Below are positions 26,678 through 36,018 of a stretch of 64,000 nucleotides of DNA, piece after piece. The notes beneath the pieces are model-generated. The model was not told where the DNA came from. It made no database searches and saw only the letters and a list, made by a program, of their open reading frames with translations. The translations under genes were made by a program, and so were the position numbers. Location: the NCBI RefSeq assembly GCF_900104415.1, contig NZ_FMXR01000005.1:234028-298027 (forward strand). Direction: 5' to 3'. Every line of letters starts with the position of its first letter. The stretch's first letter is position 1. The stretch is from Eubacterium oxidoreducens (GTDB lineage Bacteria > Bacillota > Clostridia > Lachnospirales > Lachnospiraceae).

Positions 26678-26937
26678 GATATTGAAAAGACGATGACGAA
26701 GACAGTAAGGTAAGCGTGAAGCTATCAGAGAGTCGGCGGGTGGTGTGAGCCGGTACAAGTAGCATTTATCTGAAGATCACTTCTGAGTCGCGGGCTGAAC
26801 ATATAGTAAGCCTCGCCGATTTCATCCGCGTTAAGGATGACGTGTATGCAGATGCTTAAGGGCTCTAAGTACAATGTAAACAGGTGGTAGTGTAAGTTAT
26901 GCTTGCATCCTTTTTACAAGGATGCAAGCATTTTTTT
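26678..26937 (+). promoter_or_regulatory. T-box leader sensing tRNA-Ile, upstream of ileS
   Basis: T-box landmarks in order are the K-turn GA element (gatgacgaag), the AGTA S-turn strand, the AG-bulge and distal loop (agagagtcggcgggtggtg), and the 3' strand tGAAg-ATC-A-cttctgag. In that strand the codon ATC at 26776-26778 occupies the specifier position (compare GAAA-GGC-A in glyQS). ATC is an Ile codon, matching the gene. The tRNA-acceptor bulge is TGGT at about 26884, within aggtggtagtg, which lacks the usual accgcg continuation. A 13-bp terminator stem (26900-26930) with seven T competes with the antiterminator. Uncharged tRNA-Ile should allow read-through. Confidence 0.9.
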
Positions 26938-26981
26938 ATCTCGAAATTCGAGGAATGGAACAAAGAAAGGAAAGAAAGAGC

Positions 26982-29900
26982 ATGTATAACAAGGTATCGG
27001 CAGATATGAATTTTGTTGACCGCGAGAAGGCAACAGAAAAATTCTGGGAAGACAATCAGATCTTTGAAAAAAGTATGGAACAAAGAAAACAAGGGGAGAC
27101 TTATACGTTCTATGATGGACCGCCAACAGCGAATGGTAAGCCACATATCGGACATGTACTGACCCGTGTTATTAAGGATATGATTCCAAGATACCAGACT
27201 ATGAAAGGAAAGTATGTACCACGTAAGGCTGGATGGGATACACATGGACTCCCGGTAGAACTGGAAGTGGAAAAACTTTTAGGACTTGATGGGAAAGAGC
27301 AGATTGAAGAATATGGCTTAGATCCATTTATTACCAAGTGTAAGGAAAGTGTCTGGAAATACAAAGGCATGTGGGAAGATTTTTCTCACACGGTAGGATT
27401 TTGGGCAGATATGGATGACCCATATGTAACTTATGATGATAACTTTATTGAATCTGAGTGGTGGGCACTTAAGAATATTTGGGATAAGGGTCTTTTATAT
27501 AAAGGATTTAAGATTGTGCCTTACTGCCCACGTTGTGGAACACCGCTTTCCTCACATGAAGTTGCACAAGGATATAAAGATGTAAAGGAACGTTCTGCAA
27601 TTGCAAGATTTAAAGTCAAAGGGGAAGAAGCCTATATTCTTGCATGGACAACAACACCTTGGACGCTTCCGTCGAATGTGGCACTTTGTGTAAATCCGGA
27701 TGAGAGCTATGTAAAAGTAAAGGCAGCAGATGGTTATACCTATTACATGGCAGAGGCGCTTCTTGACAATGTACTCGGTTCTCTTGCAAATGAAGAAGAA
27801 GGCGTGAAAGCTTATGAAATCTTAGAGCGTTATATCGGCAAGGAATTGGAAGGAAAAGAATATGAGCCTCTCTTTCCTTTTGCAGATGAAATCATCGAAA
27901 AACAGCATAAGAAGGCATATTATGTTACCTACGCGGACTATGTCACAATGGGGGATGGTACCGGCGTGGTTCATATTGCACCGGCTTTTGGTGAAGACGA
28001 TGCGCAGGTGGGACGCCGCTATGACCTTCCGTTTGTGCAACTTGTAAACGGAAAAGGTGAGATGACAAAAGAGACGTCTTATGCAGGTGTCTTTTGTAAA
28101 GATGCCGATAAGATGGTGCTCAAAGACTTAGAAGAAGCTGGATTATTATTCTCAGCACCGAAATTTGAGCATAGCTATCCACATTGCTGGAGATGTGAAA
28201 GCCCACTGATTTATTATGCAAGAGAATCCTGGTTCATTAAGATGACACAGGTAAAAGAACAGCTTGTAGCCAACAACAATACTGTAAACTGGATTCCGGA
28301 ATCCATTGGTAAAGGTCGTTTTGGTGACTGGCTTGAGAATATTCAGGATTGGGGCGTGTCACGTAACCGTTATTGGGGAACTCCTCTTAACATCTGGGAA
28401 TGTGAGTGCGGTCATATGGAATCGATTGGAAGCCGTGAAGAATTATTTGAAAAATCGAAAGATGAAAGAGCTAAGAGTGTAGAATTTCACAGACCATATA
28501 TCGATCAGATTGAGATTCCGTGTCCAAAGTGCGGTAAGGCTATGCACCGCGTACCGGAAGTAATTGACTGTTGGTTTGATTCCGGAGCAATGCCGTTTGC
28601 GCAGCATCATTATCCATTTGAAAATAAAGAAAAGTTTGAGCAGCAGTTCCCGGCTAAGTTTATTTCGGAAGCGGTTGACCAGACACGTGGATGGTTCTAT
28701 TCTCTGATGGCAGAATCTACACTTTTGTTTAACAAAGCACCATATGAGAATGTTATTGTACTTGGTCATGTGCAAGATGAGAATGGACAAAAGATGTCGA
28801 AGTCAAAGGGAAATGCCGTAGATCCGTTTGATGCGCTCAAAGAATATGGAGCGGATGCCATTCGTTGGTATTTTTATATTAATTCTGCACCATGGCTCCC
28901 GAACCGTTTTCATGGTAAGGCAGTGCAGGAAGGTCAGAGAAAATTCATGGGTACCTTATGGAATACTTATGCATTCTTTGTACTTTATGCCAATATTGAT
29001 CAATTTGATGCGAGCAAATATGCTCTAGAATATGGTAAACTATCAGTAATGGATAAATGGCTTTTGTCTAAGCTTAATACTTTGATTAAAGAAGTGGATC
29101 AAAACCTTGGAAACTACAGAATTCCGGAAGCAGCAAGAGCGCTTGATACCTTTGTAGATGAGATGAGTAACTGGTATGTACGCCGAAGCCGTGAGAGATT
29201 CTGGGCAAAGGGCATGGAGCAGGATAAGATTAATGCCTATATGACGCTTTATACAGCGCTTGTAACCGTTTCAAAGCTGGCAGCTCCAATGATTCCATTT
29301 ATGACAGAAGACATTTATCAAAACCTGGTTCGAAGCCTTGATAAGAGTGCACCGGAAAGTATTCATCTTTGTGATTATCCGGTTGCGGATGAAGCTGTCA
29401 TTGATGCAGGACTTGAGCAGAATATGGATGAAGTACTTAGAATCGTGGTTATGGGTCGTGCAGCAAGAAATGGTGCCAATATCAAGAATCGTCAGCCAAT
29501 CGGAGAGATGTATGTAAAGGCTTTGTTTGAACTGCCGGAATATTTTGTTCAGATTATTGAAGAAGAGCTGAATGTAAAGAAGGTTGAATTCTTAGACGAT
29601 GTCTCAGCATTTACCGATTATACATTTAAGCCACAGCTTCGTACGGTTGGACCAAAGTATGGTAAGTTCTTAGGACAGATTCAAAAGGCTTTGGCACAGG
29701 TGGATGGTAATGCAGCGATGGCTCAGCTGAAGAGTGAAGGTGCAGTAAAATTCCCTGAGATTGGAGACGGCGTAGAACTTGCCGAGGAAGATCTTCTCAT
29801 TACCATGACACAGCAAGAAGGTTACAAGACAGAAGGAGATAATGAGATTACGGTTGTTCTTAAAACAGAGCTTACCAAAGAACTGTTAGAAGAAGGATTC

Positions 29901-30140
29901 GTTCGCGAGGTTATTTCCAAGATTCAGAACATGCGTAAGGATTCCGGTTTTGAAGTAATGGATCATATCAAGATTGGATTTATTGCGGATGAAAAGTCGG
30001 CAGATATTATTTTGGCAAATGCTGAGGTAATTAAGACAGATGTACTAGCCGAGAGCATCGAAAATGGTGTATCCTTAGAGCATGAGAAAGAATGGAACAT
30101 TAACGGAGAAAAAGTAACGCTCTCAGTAGAAAGGAAGTAA
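26982..30140 (+). CDS. ileS: Isoleucyl-tRNA synthetase
   Basis: IleRS charges tRNA-Ile. The 1052-residue class I enzyme has the HIGH signature as GKPHIGHV (about residue 52), a CP1 editing domain with the TWTTPWTLPSN-type motif, the GWFYSL segment, KMSKS as GQKMSKSKGN (about 600), the anticodon-binding domain, and a long C-terminal region typical of the eukaryote-like IleRS group. It lacks an obvious C-terminal zinc finger. The start at 26982 follows AAAGGAAAG; an in-frame upstream extension reaches into the T-box terminator and is rejected. It is regulated by the Ile T-box. glgP follows after 4 nt. Confidence 0.97.
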   Translation: MYNKVSADMNFVDREKATEKFWEDNQIFEKSMEQRKQGETYTFYDGPPTANGKPHIGHVLTRVIKDMIPRYQTMKGKYVPRKAGWDTHGLPVELEVEKLLGLDGKEQIEEYGLDPFITKCKESVWKYKGMWEDFSHTVGFWADMDDPYVTYDDNFIESEWWALKNIWDKGLLYKGFKIVPYCPRCGTPLSSHEVAQGYKDVKERSAIARFKVKGEEAYILAWTTTPWTLPSNVALCVNPDESYVKVKAADGYTYYMAEALLDNVLGSLANEEEGVKAYEILERYIGKELEGKEYEPLFPFADEIIEKQHKKAYYVTYADYVTMGDGTGVVHIAPAFGEDDAQVGRRYDLPFVQLVNGKGEMTKETSYAGVFCKDADKMVLKDLEEAGLLFSAPKFEHSYPHCWRCESPLIYYARESWFIKMTQVKEQLVANNNTVNWIPESIGKGRFGDWLENIQDWGVSRNRYWGTPLNIWECECGHMESIGSREELFEKSKDERAKSVEFHRPYIDQIEIPCPKCGKAMHRVPEVIDCWFDSGAMPFAQHHYPFENKEKFEQQFPAKFISEAVDQTRGWFYSLMAESTLLFNKAPYENVIVLGHVQDENGQKMSKSKGNAVDPFDALKEYGADAIRWYFYINSAPWLPNRFHGKAVQEGQRKFMGTLWNTYAFFVLYANIDQFDASKYALEYGKLSVMDKWLLSKLNTLIKEVDQNLGNYRIPEAARALDTFVDEMSNWYVRRSRERFWAKGMEQDKINAYMTLYTALVTVSKLAAPMIPFMTEDIYQNLVRSLDKSAPESIHLCDYPVADEAVIDAGLEQNMDEVLRIVVMGRAARNGANIKNRQPIGEMYVKALFELPEYFVQIIEEELNVKKVEFLDDVSAFTDYTFKPQLRTVGPKYGKFLGQIQKALAQVDGNAAMAQLKSEGAVKFPEIGDGVELAEEDLLITMTQQEGYKTEGDNEITVVLKTELTKELLEEGFVREVISKIQNMRKDSGFEVMDHIKIGFIADEKSADIILANAEVIKTDVLAESIENGVSLEHEKEWNINGEKVTLSVERK

Positions 30141-30144
30141 TGCC

Positions 30145-32607
30145 ATGAAAAGCCCATTTGAAAAAGAAAAGTTCAAGACGGACGTAAAAGACGCACTTAA
30201 GATTTTGTATCGTAAGAATCTAGATGAAGCAACGCGTCAGGAAGTTTACCAGGCCGTTGCATATTGCGTAAAAGATGTAATCATTGATCACTGGATGGCG
30301 ACGCAAGAGGAAGTTAGAAAAAAAGATCCGAAAATCGTCTATTATATGTCCATGGAATTTTTGATGGGCCGTGCACTTGGCAATAATTTATTAAATCTGA
30401 CGGCGTATAAGGAAGTAAAAGAAGCGCTTGAAGAGTTGGATTTTGATTTGGTAAGCGTGGAAGATGAAGAACCCGACCCGGCTCTTGGCAACGGCGGACT
30501 TGGCCGTCTCGCAGCATGTTTTTTGGATTCGCTTGCAACACTTGGTTATCCGGCGTATGGATGCGGTATTCGTTATCGCTATGGAATGTTTAAACAACAG
30601 ATTCAGGACGGATATCAAAATGAGGTTCCGGATAATTGGCTAAAGAACGGCTATCCGTTTGAACTTTGCCGGCGAGAATATGCGAAGGAAGTTCGATTTG
30701 GCGGTTACGTAAAGACGATAGATGACGGACATGGCAATGTGCGCTTTGTGCAGGAAGGATATCAGGCTGTTACGGCAGTGCCTTATGATATGCCGATTGT
30801 AGGATATAACAATGGGATGGTTAATGCGCTGACAATCTGGGATGCAGAGCCGATTGAAGTATTCCAGCTGGATTCGTTTGATAAAGGTGATTACAAAAAG
30901 GCTGTGGAGCAAGAGAACCTTGCCCGCAATTTGGTTGATGTTCTCTATCCGAATGACAATCATATCCAAGGTAAGGAACTTCGTTTAAAACAACAGTACT
31001 TTTTTGTGTCTGCAAGCGTGCAAAGAGCGATTGCCCGATACAAAAAAACACATCCGGATCTTCGTAGGTTTTATGAAAAAGCAGCATTTCAGCTAAATGA
31101 TACGCATCCGACGGTAGCAGTAGCAGAGCTGATGCGTATCCTGGTGGACGAAGAAGGTCTCTCCTGGGATGAAGCCTGGAACGTAACGACAAAGACCTGT
31201 GCTTATACCAATCATACCATCATGGCGGAAGCACTGGAGAAGTGGCCGATTGAGATATTCTCGCGTCTGCTTCCGCGTGTTTATCAAATCGTAGAGGAAA
31301 TTAACCGGCGATTTATTTTGGATATTGAGAAGAAATTCCCGAATAATCCAAAAATGATTGAGAAGATGGCAATTATTTATGATGGCCAGGTTAAGATGGC
31401 GAATCTTGCAATCTGTGCAGGTCATTCGGTAAATGGTGTAGCGCGTCTTCATACAGAGATACTAAAAAATCAGGAACTTCACGAATTCTATGAGATGTTC
31501 CCGGACAAATTTAATAATAAGACAAATGGAATCACGCAGCGCCGGTTTTTACTTCATGGCAATCCACTTCTTGCAAGTTGGGTGACAGAACGAATCGGTG
31601 ATGACTGGATTACAAATCTTAGCCATATGGAGAAACTTGCAATCTATGCAAAGGACAAAAAAGCGCAGCATGAATTTATGAACATTAAATATCAAAATAA
31701 ACTGCGGCTTTCGGAATATATTCTCGAGCATAATGGCGTAGAAGTTGATCCGCGTTCAATCTTTGATGTGCAGGTTAAGCGTCTACATGAATATAAGAGA
31801 CAGCTGTTAAACATTTTGCATGTGATGTATCTGTATAATAAGATCAAAGAAAATCCGTCTATGGATTTTTATCCAAGAACATTTATTTTTGGTGCAAAAG
31901 CAGCAGCGGGGTATAAGATTGCAAAGCTGACAATCAAACTGATTAATAACGTTGCGAAAGTAATCAATCAGGATGCAAGCATAAAAGGCAAGATTAAGGT
32001 TGTGTTTATTGAGGATTATAAGGTGTCAAATGCCGAGTGGATATTCGCGGCGGCAGATGTCAGTGAGCAGATTTCAACGGCCAGCAAGGAAGCGTCCGGT
32101 ACAGGCAATATGAAGTTCATGCTAAATGGAGCATTGACAATTGGAACCATGGATGGAGCGAATGTCGAAATTGTAGAAGAGGTTGGAGAAGACAATGCCT
32201 TTATCTTTGGTATGAGTTCAGATGAAGTAATTGCACATGAACAGGCAAGAGATTACGATCCGATGGAGATATTTAACACCGATCAGGAAATCCGCCAGGT
32301 GCTGATGCAGCTGATTAACGGTTATTATTCGGATAATGATACAGAAATCTTCCGGGATCTATACAATTCTTTGTTAAATACACAAAGTACGCAGTATGCC
32401 GATACCTATTTCATATTGAAGGATTTTCGTTCGTATGCGAAAGCACAAGAAGAAGTAGAAAAGGCATACCGGGATGAAAGGGGCTGGGCCGAAAGCGCAA
32501 TATTAAATGTGGCGCATGTCGGTAAGTTTTCTTCGGACCGAACGATTGAAGAATATGCAAAAGAAATCTGGGAACTGGAAAAAATCAAAGTGCTTAAGAT
32601 AAAATGA
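30145..32607 (+). CDS. glgP: Glycogen (alpha-glucan) phosphorylase
   Basis: PLP-dependent enzyme that removes glucose 1-phosphate from the non-reducing ends of glycogen or maltodextrin. The 820-residue length is standard. Seen: the ALGNGGLGRLAACF motif (about 110-125), FQLNDTHP, the KRLHEYKRQLLN segment, and the PLP-lysine block EASGTGNMKFMLNGALTIGTMDGANVEI near residue 650. AAGGAAG precedes the ATG 4 nt after ileS, so it probably shares the T-box-controlled transcript. Coupling of a glycogen enzyme to Ile supply is unusual and may simply be read-through. Confidence 0.97.
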   Translation: MKSPFEKEKFKTDVKDALKILYRKNLDEATRQEVYQAVAYCVKDVIIDHWMATQEEVRKKDPKIVYYMSMEFLMGRALGNNLLNLTAYKEVKEALEELDFDLVSVEDEEPDPALGNGGLGRLAACFLDSLATLGYPAYGCGIRYRYGMFKQQIQDGYQNEVPDNWLKNGYPFELCRREYAKEVRFGGYVKTIDDGHGNVRFVQEGYQAVTAVPYDMPIVGYNNGMVNALTIWDAEPIEVFQLDSFDKGDYKKAVEQENLARNLVDVLYPNDNHIQGKELRLKQQYFFVSASVQRAIARYKKTHPDLRRFYEKAAFQLNDTHPTVAVAELMRILVDEEGLSWDEAWNVTTKTCAYTNHTIMAEALEKWPIEIFSRLLPRVYQIVEEINRRFILDIEKKFPNNPKMIEKMAIIYDGQVKMANLAICAGHSVNGVARLHTEILKNQELHEFYEMFPDKFNNKTNGITQRRFLLHGNPLLASWVTERIGDDWITNLSHMEKLAIYAKDKKAQHEFMNIKYQNKLRLSEYILEHNGVEVDPRSIFDVQVKRLHEYKRQLLNILHVMYLYNKIKENPSMDFYPRTFIFGAKAAAGYKIAKLTIKLINNVAKVINQDASIKGKIKVVFIEDYKVSNAEWIFAAADVSEQISTASKEASGTGNMKFMLNGALTIGTMDGANVEIVEEVGEDNAFIFGMSSDEVIAHEQARDYDPMEIFNTDQEIRQVLMQLINGYYSDNDTEIFRDLYNSLLNTQSTQYADTYFILKDFRSYAKAQEEVEKAYRDERGWAESAILNVAHVGKFSSDRTIEEYAKEIWELEKIKVLKIK

Positions 32608-32634
32608 GAATAAAGTACCGATTTGAAAAACGAG

Positions 32635-32664
32635 ACTCTGGGAAAATAATCCCAGAGTTTTGTT
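32635..32664 (+). terminator. Terminator of the ileS-glgP transcript
   Basis: A perfect 9-bp stem, actctggga / tcccagagt, with short loop is followed by four T and a mixed tract. Confidence 0.8.
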
Positions 32665-32826
32665 GGATATGTTGAAAAAGCATAAAAGAGTTGAAAAAAC
32701 AGATGTGGTTTTTTGTTCAATATCACGGTGAAAATCACATGAAAAATATGATAAAATATGTCGTAATGGTTGCGTAAAATACGCTTATGATATGAAAAGA
32801 AGCAGGTAATTAAGGAGGAGTTAACC

Positions 32827-34239
32827 ATGGCATTAAAGCATGCTGTAGGAAGAAAAGCATTTGAGACTGCATTCAACGCAGTGTACAAGTACATCAATAA
32901 GGATCGAGAGAAGAATATGGTCAAGTTGCTGAACTTGGCACATAAGGCAACAGGAGATTCATTCCCTGAATTTTTCTGGGACAATGCAATTAATATGTTG
33001 TCTGATCCGGAGCAGAAGTGGACTAAGGTAATTTACAATGCATTTGAAAATCTCAACCCGAATGTAGTTAAGATGCATGTATTGAATCTTGCTTATGAAG
33101 CAGGACTTACAGGATTTAAGGAAGTTCGTGCGAACAGAGAAAAGTATCAGTGTAATGTGCCTTGGATTATTTTGATGGATCCAACAAGTGCCTGTAACTT
33201 AAAGTGTACAGGATGCTGGGCTGCAGAATACGGTCACAAGATGCAAAGAACATATGAGCAGCTTGATGATGTTATCTGCCAGGCAAAAGAATTAGGTATC
33301 CATTTCTTCATTATGACAGGTGGAGAACCTTTGACTCGTAAGGCAGATATTGTAAAATTAGCTGAAAAGCACAATGATTGTGCATTCCATATCTTTACAA
33401 ACGGTACTTTGATTGATGAACAGCTTTGTAAAGATACCGTAAGACTTGGAAATATTTCCTATGCTTTATCTGTTGAAGGATACGAAGAGACAAATGATGA
33501 CCGTCGTGGAGATGGTGTGTTCCAGAAGGTTATGAACGCAATGGATCTTATGAAGTCATATGGTCTTGTATATGGCGTATCAATCTGTTATACAAGCAAG
33601 AACTATAAAGTTGTAACATCAGATGAGTTCCTTGATATGTTGATTGACAAGGGATGTATTATGGCATGGTTCTTCCATTACATGCCGGTAGGAAATGACG
33701 CATCTGTTGATTTGATGCTCACACCGGAGCAAAGAGAATATATGATTCATCGTGTCAGAGAGATCCGTGCTATGGAAGGTGGTAAACCACTGTTTTGTAT
33801 GGATTTCCAGAATGACGCTGAGTGGGTTGGAGGATGTATCGCAGGTGGTAAGAACTACTTACATATCAATGCAAATGGTGATGTTGAGCCATGTGTATTT
33901 ATCCATTATTCCAATGCGAATATTGATGATATGTCATTACTTGAATGTCTGCAGTCACCACTGTTTATGGCTTATCATAATACAATGCCGTTTAATGACA
34001 ATCCATTCCGTCCATGCCCGATGCTTGAGAATCCTGAATACATCAAGAAAATGGTAGAAGAAAGTGGAGCTCATTCGACAGACTTTACTTCACCGGAAGC
34101 CGTTGATGATTTGGTTGCAAAGACGATTCCGTATGCTGAGACATGGAAACCGACAGCAGATCGTATGTGGGAAGAGCGCCAGGCAGAGAAGGCAGAAGCG
34201 CTTGCAGCACGTGAAGCTAAGTATGGTCCATCAAAATAA
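32827..34239 (+). CDS. Radical SAM protein of unknown substrate
   Basis: A 470-residue radical SAM enzyme. The 4Fe-4S ligating motif is CNLKCTGC (about residues 122-129), preceded by ILMDPTSA and followed by the SAM-binding MTGGEPL. A C-terminal extension carries extra cysteines (GGCIAGGKNYLHINANGDVEPC, then FRPCPM), as in SPASM-type auxiliary-cluster domains. The first 110 residues are helical and unlike SPASM maturases. The C-terminus is Ala/Glu/Lys-rich. It is preceded by an unusually strong AAGGAGGAG. It stands alone between terminators with no peptide precursor nearby, so the substrate cannot be guessed. Confidence 0.88.
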   Translation: MALKHAVGRKAFETAFNAVYKYINKDREKNMVKLLNLAHKATGDSFPEFFWDNAINMLSDPEQKWTKVIYNAFENLNPNVVKMHVLNLAYEAGLTGFKEVRANREKYQCNVPWIILMDPTSACNLKCTGCWAAEYGHKMQRTYEQLDDVICQAKELGIHFFIMTGGEPLTRKADIVKLAEKHNDCAFHIFTNGTLIDEQLCKDTVRLGNISYALSVEGYEETNDDRRGDGVFQKVMNAMDLMKSYGLVYGVSICYTSKNYKVVTSDEFLDMLIDKGCIMAWFFHYMPVGNDASVDLMLTPEQREYMIHRVREIRAMEGGKPLFCMDFQNDAEWVGGCIAGGKNYLHINANGDVEPCVFIHYSNANIDDMSLLECLQSPLFMAYHNTMPFNDNPFRPCPMLENPEYIKKMVEESGAHSTDFTSPEAVDDLVAKTIPYAETWKPTADRMWEERQAEKAEALAAREAKYGPSK

Positions 34240-34252
34240 ATAAGAACATAAT

Positions 34253-34306
34253 AGTACCGCACCGAAGATGTTGTATCAAACAGACGTCGCAGGGCGGTAC
34301 TTTTTA
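34253..34306 (+). terminator. Terminator of the radical SAM gene
   Basis: An 8-bp stem, agtaccgc / gcggtact, encloses a 33-nt loop and runs into five T. The large loop is unusual but contains little internal structure. Confidence 0.7.
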
Positions 34307-34338
34307 TGCATAAATATCTGATTACAAGGAGAACAAAC

Positions 34339-34980
34339 ATGAAAAAACAAATGATTGACTTAACAACATGGAATCGTACTCATCTATTTCAGTCTTATCT
34401 TGGAACGGATTATCCGTATATTAATGCGACTTGTAACATTGATGTTGCACCGCTTTACAAGTATTGTAAGGAAGAGGGGATTTCTTTTTACTTTGCCATG
34501 ATTTACATTACGGTAAAGATGTCTAATGAAATTGAGAATTTCCGTTATCGATTTGAAGGGGATACCCCTTATCTTGTAGAAGAAAATGTTGCATTTGCGA
34601 CGCATTTGGAAAAAGGCTTTGATGTATTTCAGATGGTCGAGTGTAAGAATTATCCAACAATAAAAGAAGCGGCACAAAAAAATCGGGAAAATGCGTCTAT
34701 AAAGCTTAAGGAAAGTGGATTATATCAGCTGGAAGGAAGAAGTGATTTTCTTCATATTAGTTCTATTCCGTGGATTCATTATTCGGCATTTGATAGAACC
34801 ATTGCGAAAATTGGGGAAACCAATATTCCAAAGGTGACATATGGAAAGTTTAAAAAAGAAGATGATAAAATCTGGATGCCGTTTTCTGTTTTGACGCATC
34901 ATGGTCTGATGGATGGCTATCATGTGGGATTATTTGTTAATAAGATAGAAGAATATATAGGCAATAATTTTTCGCGATAA
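34339..34980 (+). CDS. Chloramphenicol acetyltransferase-like protein
   Basis: A 213-residue protein of the CAT family, trimeric enzymes that move an acetyl group from acetyl-CoA to chloramphenicol or other hydroxyl acceptors. The catalytic motif is THHGLMDGYHVGLF near the C-terminus (family form HHxxxDGxH). The N-terminal WNRTHLFQSY and the TCNIDV strand also match. It sits between housekeeping genes with no mobile-element signs. It therefore looks like a resident chromosomal CAT homologue whose substrate, and any resistance role, is unproven. Start at 34339 behind AAGGAGA, just after the radical SAM terminator. Confidence 0.9.
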   Translation: MKKQMIDLTTWNRTHLFQSYLGTDYPYINATCNIDVAPLYKYCKEEGISFYFAMIYITVKMSNEIENFRYRFEGDTPYLVEENVAFATHLEKGFDVFQMVECKNYPTIKEAAQKNRENASIKLKESGLYQLEGRSDFLHISSIPWIHYSAFDRTIAKIGETNIPKVTYGKFKKEDDKIWMPFSVLTHHGLMDGYHVGLFVNKIEEYIGNNFSR

Positions 34981-34996
34981 TTCGCCATTTCACCAC

Positions 34997-35025
34997 TTGT
35001 CCTATACGATGTTGTGTAGTACAAT
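34997..35025 (+). promoter_or_regulatory. Promoter of the small-protein / K+ channel pair
   Basis: TTGTCC at 34997-35002 and TACAAT at 35020-35025 are separated by 17 bp, 42 nt before the next start codon. Confidence 0.7.
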
Positions 35026-35067
35026 TTTCCTATAAATGTTAAGGGAAATGGATGAGAGGTATTAGGT

Positions 35068-35217
35068 ATGGCGAAAAAAGAGAAGACAATATTAATTGCA
35101 GACGATCAGGTTATTGAGCATAAGAAAGATCCGCTTAGTCGATTCGTGATTGTAGTATCGAATCTGCTAATTGTGGTGTTAATTGTCTTGTGTGTGCTTA
35201 TGTTCACACACCTTTAG
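35068..35217 (+). CDS. 49-residue single-pass membrane protein
   Basis: A short frame not usually called by length filters. It has a hydrophilic N-terminus (MAKKEKTILIADDQ), a KDPLSRF juxtamembrane stretch, and one hydrophobic helix (about residues 27-47) ending in FTHL. It has a purine-rich site (GAGAGG) upstream and a matching promoter, and ends 22 nt before the channel gene. Together these support a real cotranscribed gene. It could be an auxiliary subunit or regulator of the channel; that role is inference only. Confidence 0.6.
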   Translation: MAKKEKTILIADDQVIEHKKDPLSRFVIVVSNLLIVVLIVLCVLMFTHL

Positions 35218-35239
35218 GTATATGGAGGTGGGGTGAGTA

Positions 35240-35986
35240 ATGGAACACAATATTTCTTTTAAAAAGAGACTTTATGAGATTATCGAGGTTTCCAATCCGG
35301 AGGATAAAGCGAGCAAGGCGTATGATTTTATGATGTATGTCGCCATTGCGGCGGGACTGTTACCATTAACGGTGAAAACCAGTAATACTTATACGCATTT
35401 GATTGATATTATTACGGTACTATTGTTTTTGGTTGATTATATAGCACGTATTGCAACGGCAGATTACAAGATGGGCTATAAGCATTATCGTGCCTATTTT
35501 GCTTATGCGCTTACACCGCTTGCAATTGTCGATTTGCTTTCGGTATTACCGATTTTGAACCTCTTTTTTCCGTCCACGGCGGTATTTGGCGCATTTCGTG
35601 TATTTCGAGTGTTAAGAGCACTTAAGCTTGCACGATATTCCAAAACGATGGTAGCAATTGTCAATGTTCTTAAGTATGTCCGCCATCAGCTGGTAGCAGT
35701 TTTGGTGCTTACGGTGCTATATATTGTGATAAGTGCGATGGCAATCTTTCAGGTAGAACCAGATCAGTTTGGCAACTTTTTTGATGCGATATATTGGTCA
35801 ACGATTTCAATCACGACGATCGGTTATGGAGATATTGTTCCGGAAACGGTGATCGGCAAGTTGATTACGATTGTTTCGTCGCTGGTAGGTGTGGCAATTA
35901 TTGCGCTTCCAAGCGGTATTATTACAGCGGCATATATCAGAGAAATGAAACGAAAGAAAAGTGAACATGAAGTGAAACATCTGTAA
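35240..35986 (+). CDS. Voltage-gated potassium channel (Kv-type, six helices)
   Basis: A 248-residue channel with helices S1-S6. S4 (about residues 118-137) carries regularly spaced arginines (FRVFRVLRALKLARYSK), the voltage-sensor pattern. The pore loop contains the K+ selectivity filter TTIGYGD (192-198), and S6 has a VGVAIIALPSGII glycine-hinge region. A short basic tail follows with no RCK or cyclic-nucleotide domain. Preceded by GGAGGTGGGG. Expected to form a tetrameric K+-selective pore in the cytoplasmic membrane. Confidence 0.94.
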   Translation: MEHNISFKKRLYEIIEVSNPEDKASKAYDFMMYVAIAAGLLPLTVKTSNTYTHLIDIITVLLFLVDYIARIATADYKMGYKHYRAYFAYALTPLAIVDLLSVLPILNLFFPSTAVFGAFRVFRVLRALKLARYSKTMVAIVNVLKYVRHQLVAVLVLTVLYIVISAMAIFQVEPDQFGNFFDAIYWSTISITTIGYGDIVPETVIGKLITIVSSLVGVAIIALPSGIITAAYIREMKRKKSEHEVKHL

Positions 35987-36018
35987 AAAAGACACTGGAT
36001 ATTTCTCAGTGTCTTTTT
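35986..36018. terminator. Bidirectional terminator between the channel and CPBP genes
   Basis: A perfect stem, aaaaagacactg / cagtgtcttttt, with a 9-nt loop has a T run on each strand. The CPBP stop codon lies inside it. Confidence 0.88.

Noticed and set aside
30145..32607. Functional link between isoleucine sensing and glycogen breakdown through the shared ileS-glgP transcript
   Set aside because: Proximity alone is weak evidence; simple read-through from ileS is the plainer explanation.
32406..32984. 192-codon minus-strand frame across the glgP end and radical SAM start
   Set aside because: It crosses a clear terminator and two well-supported genes on the other strand. No ribosome site.
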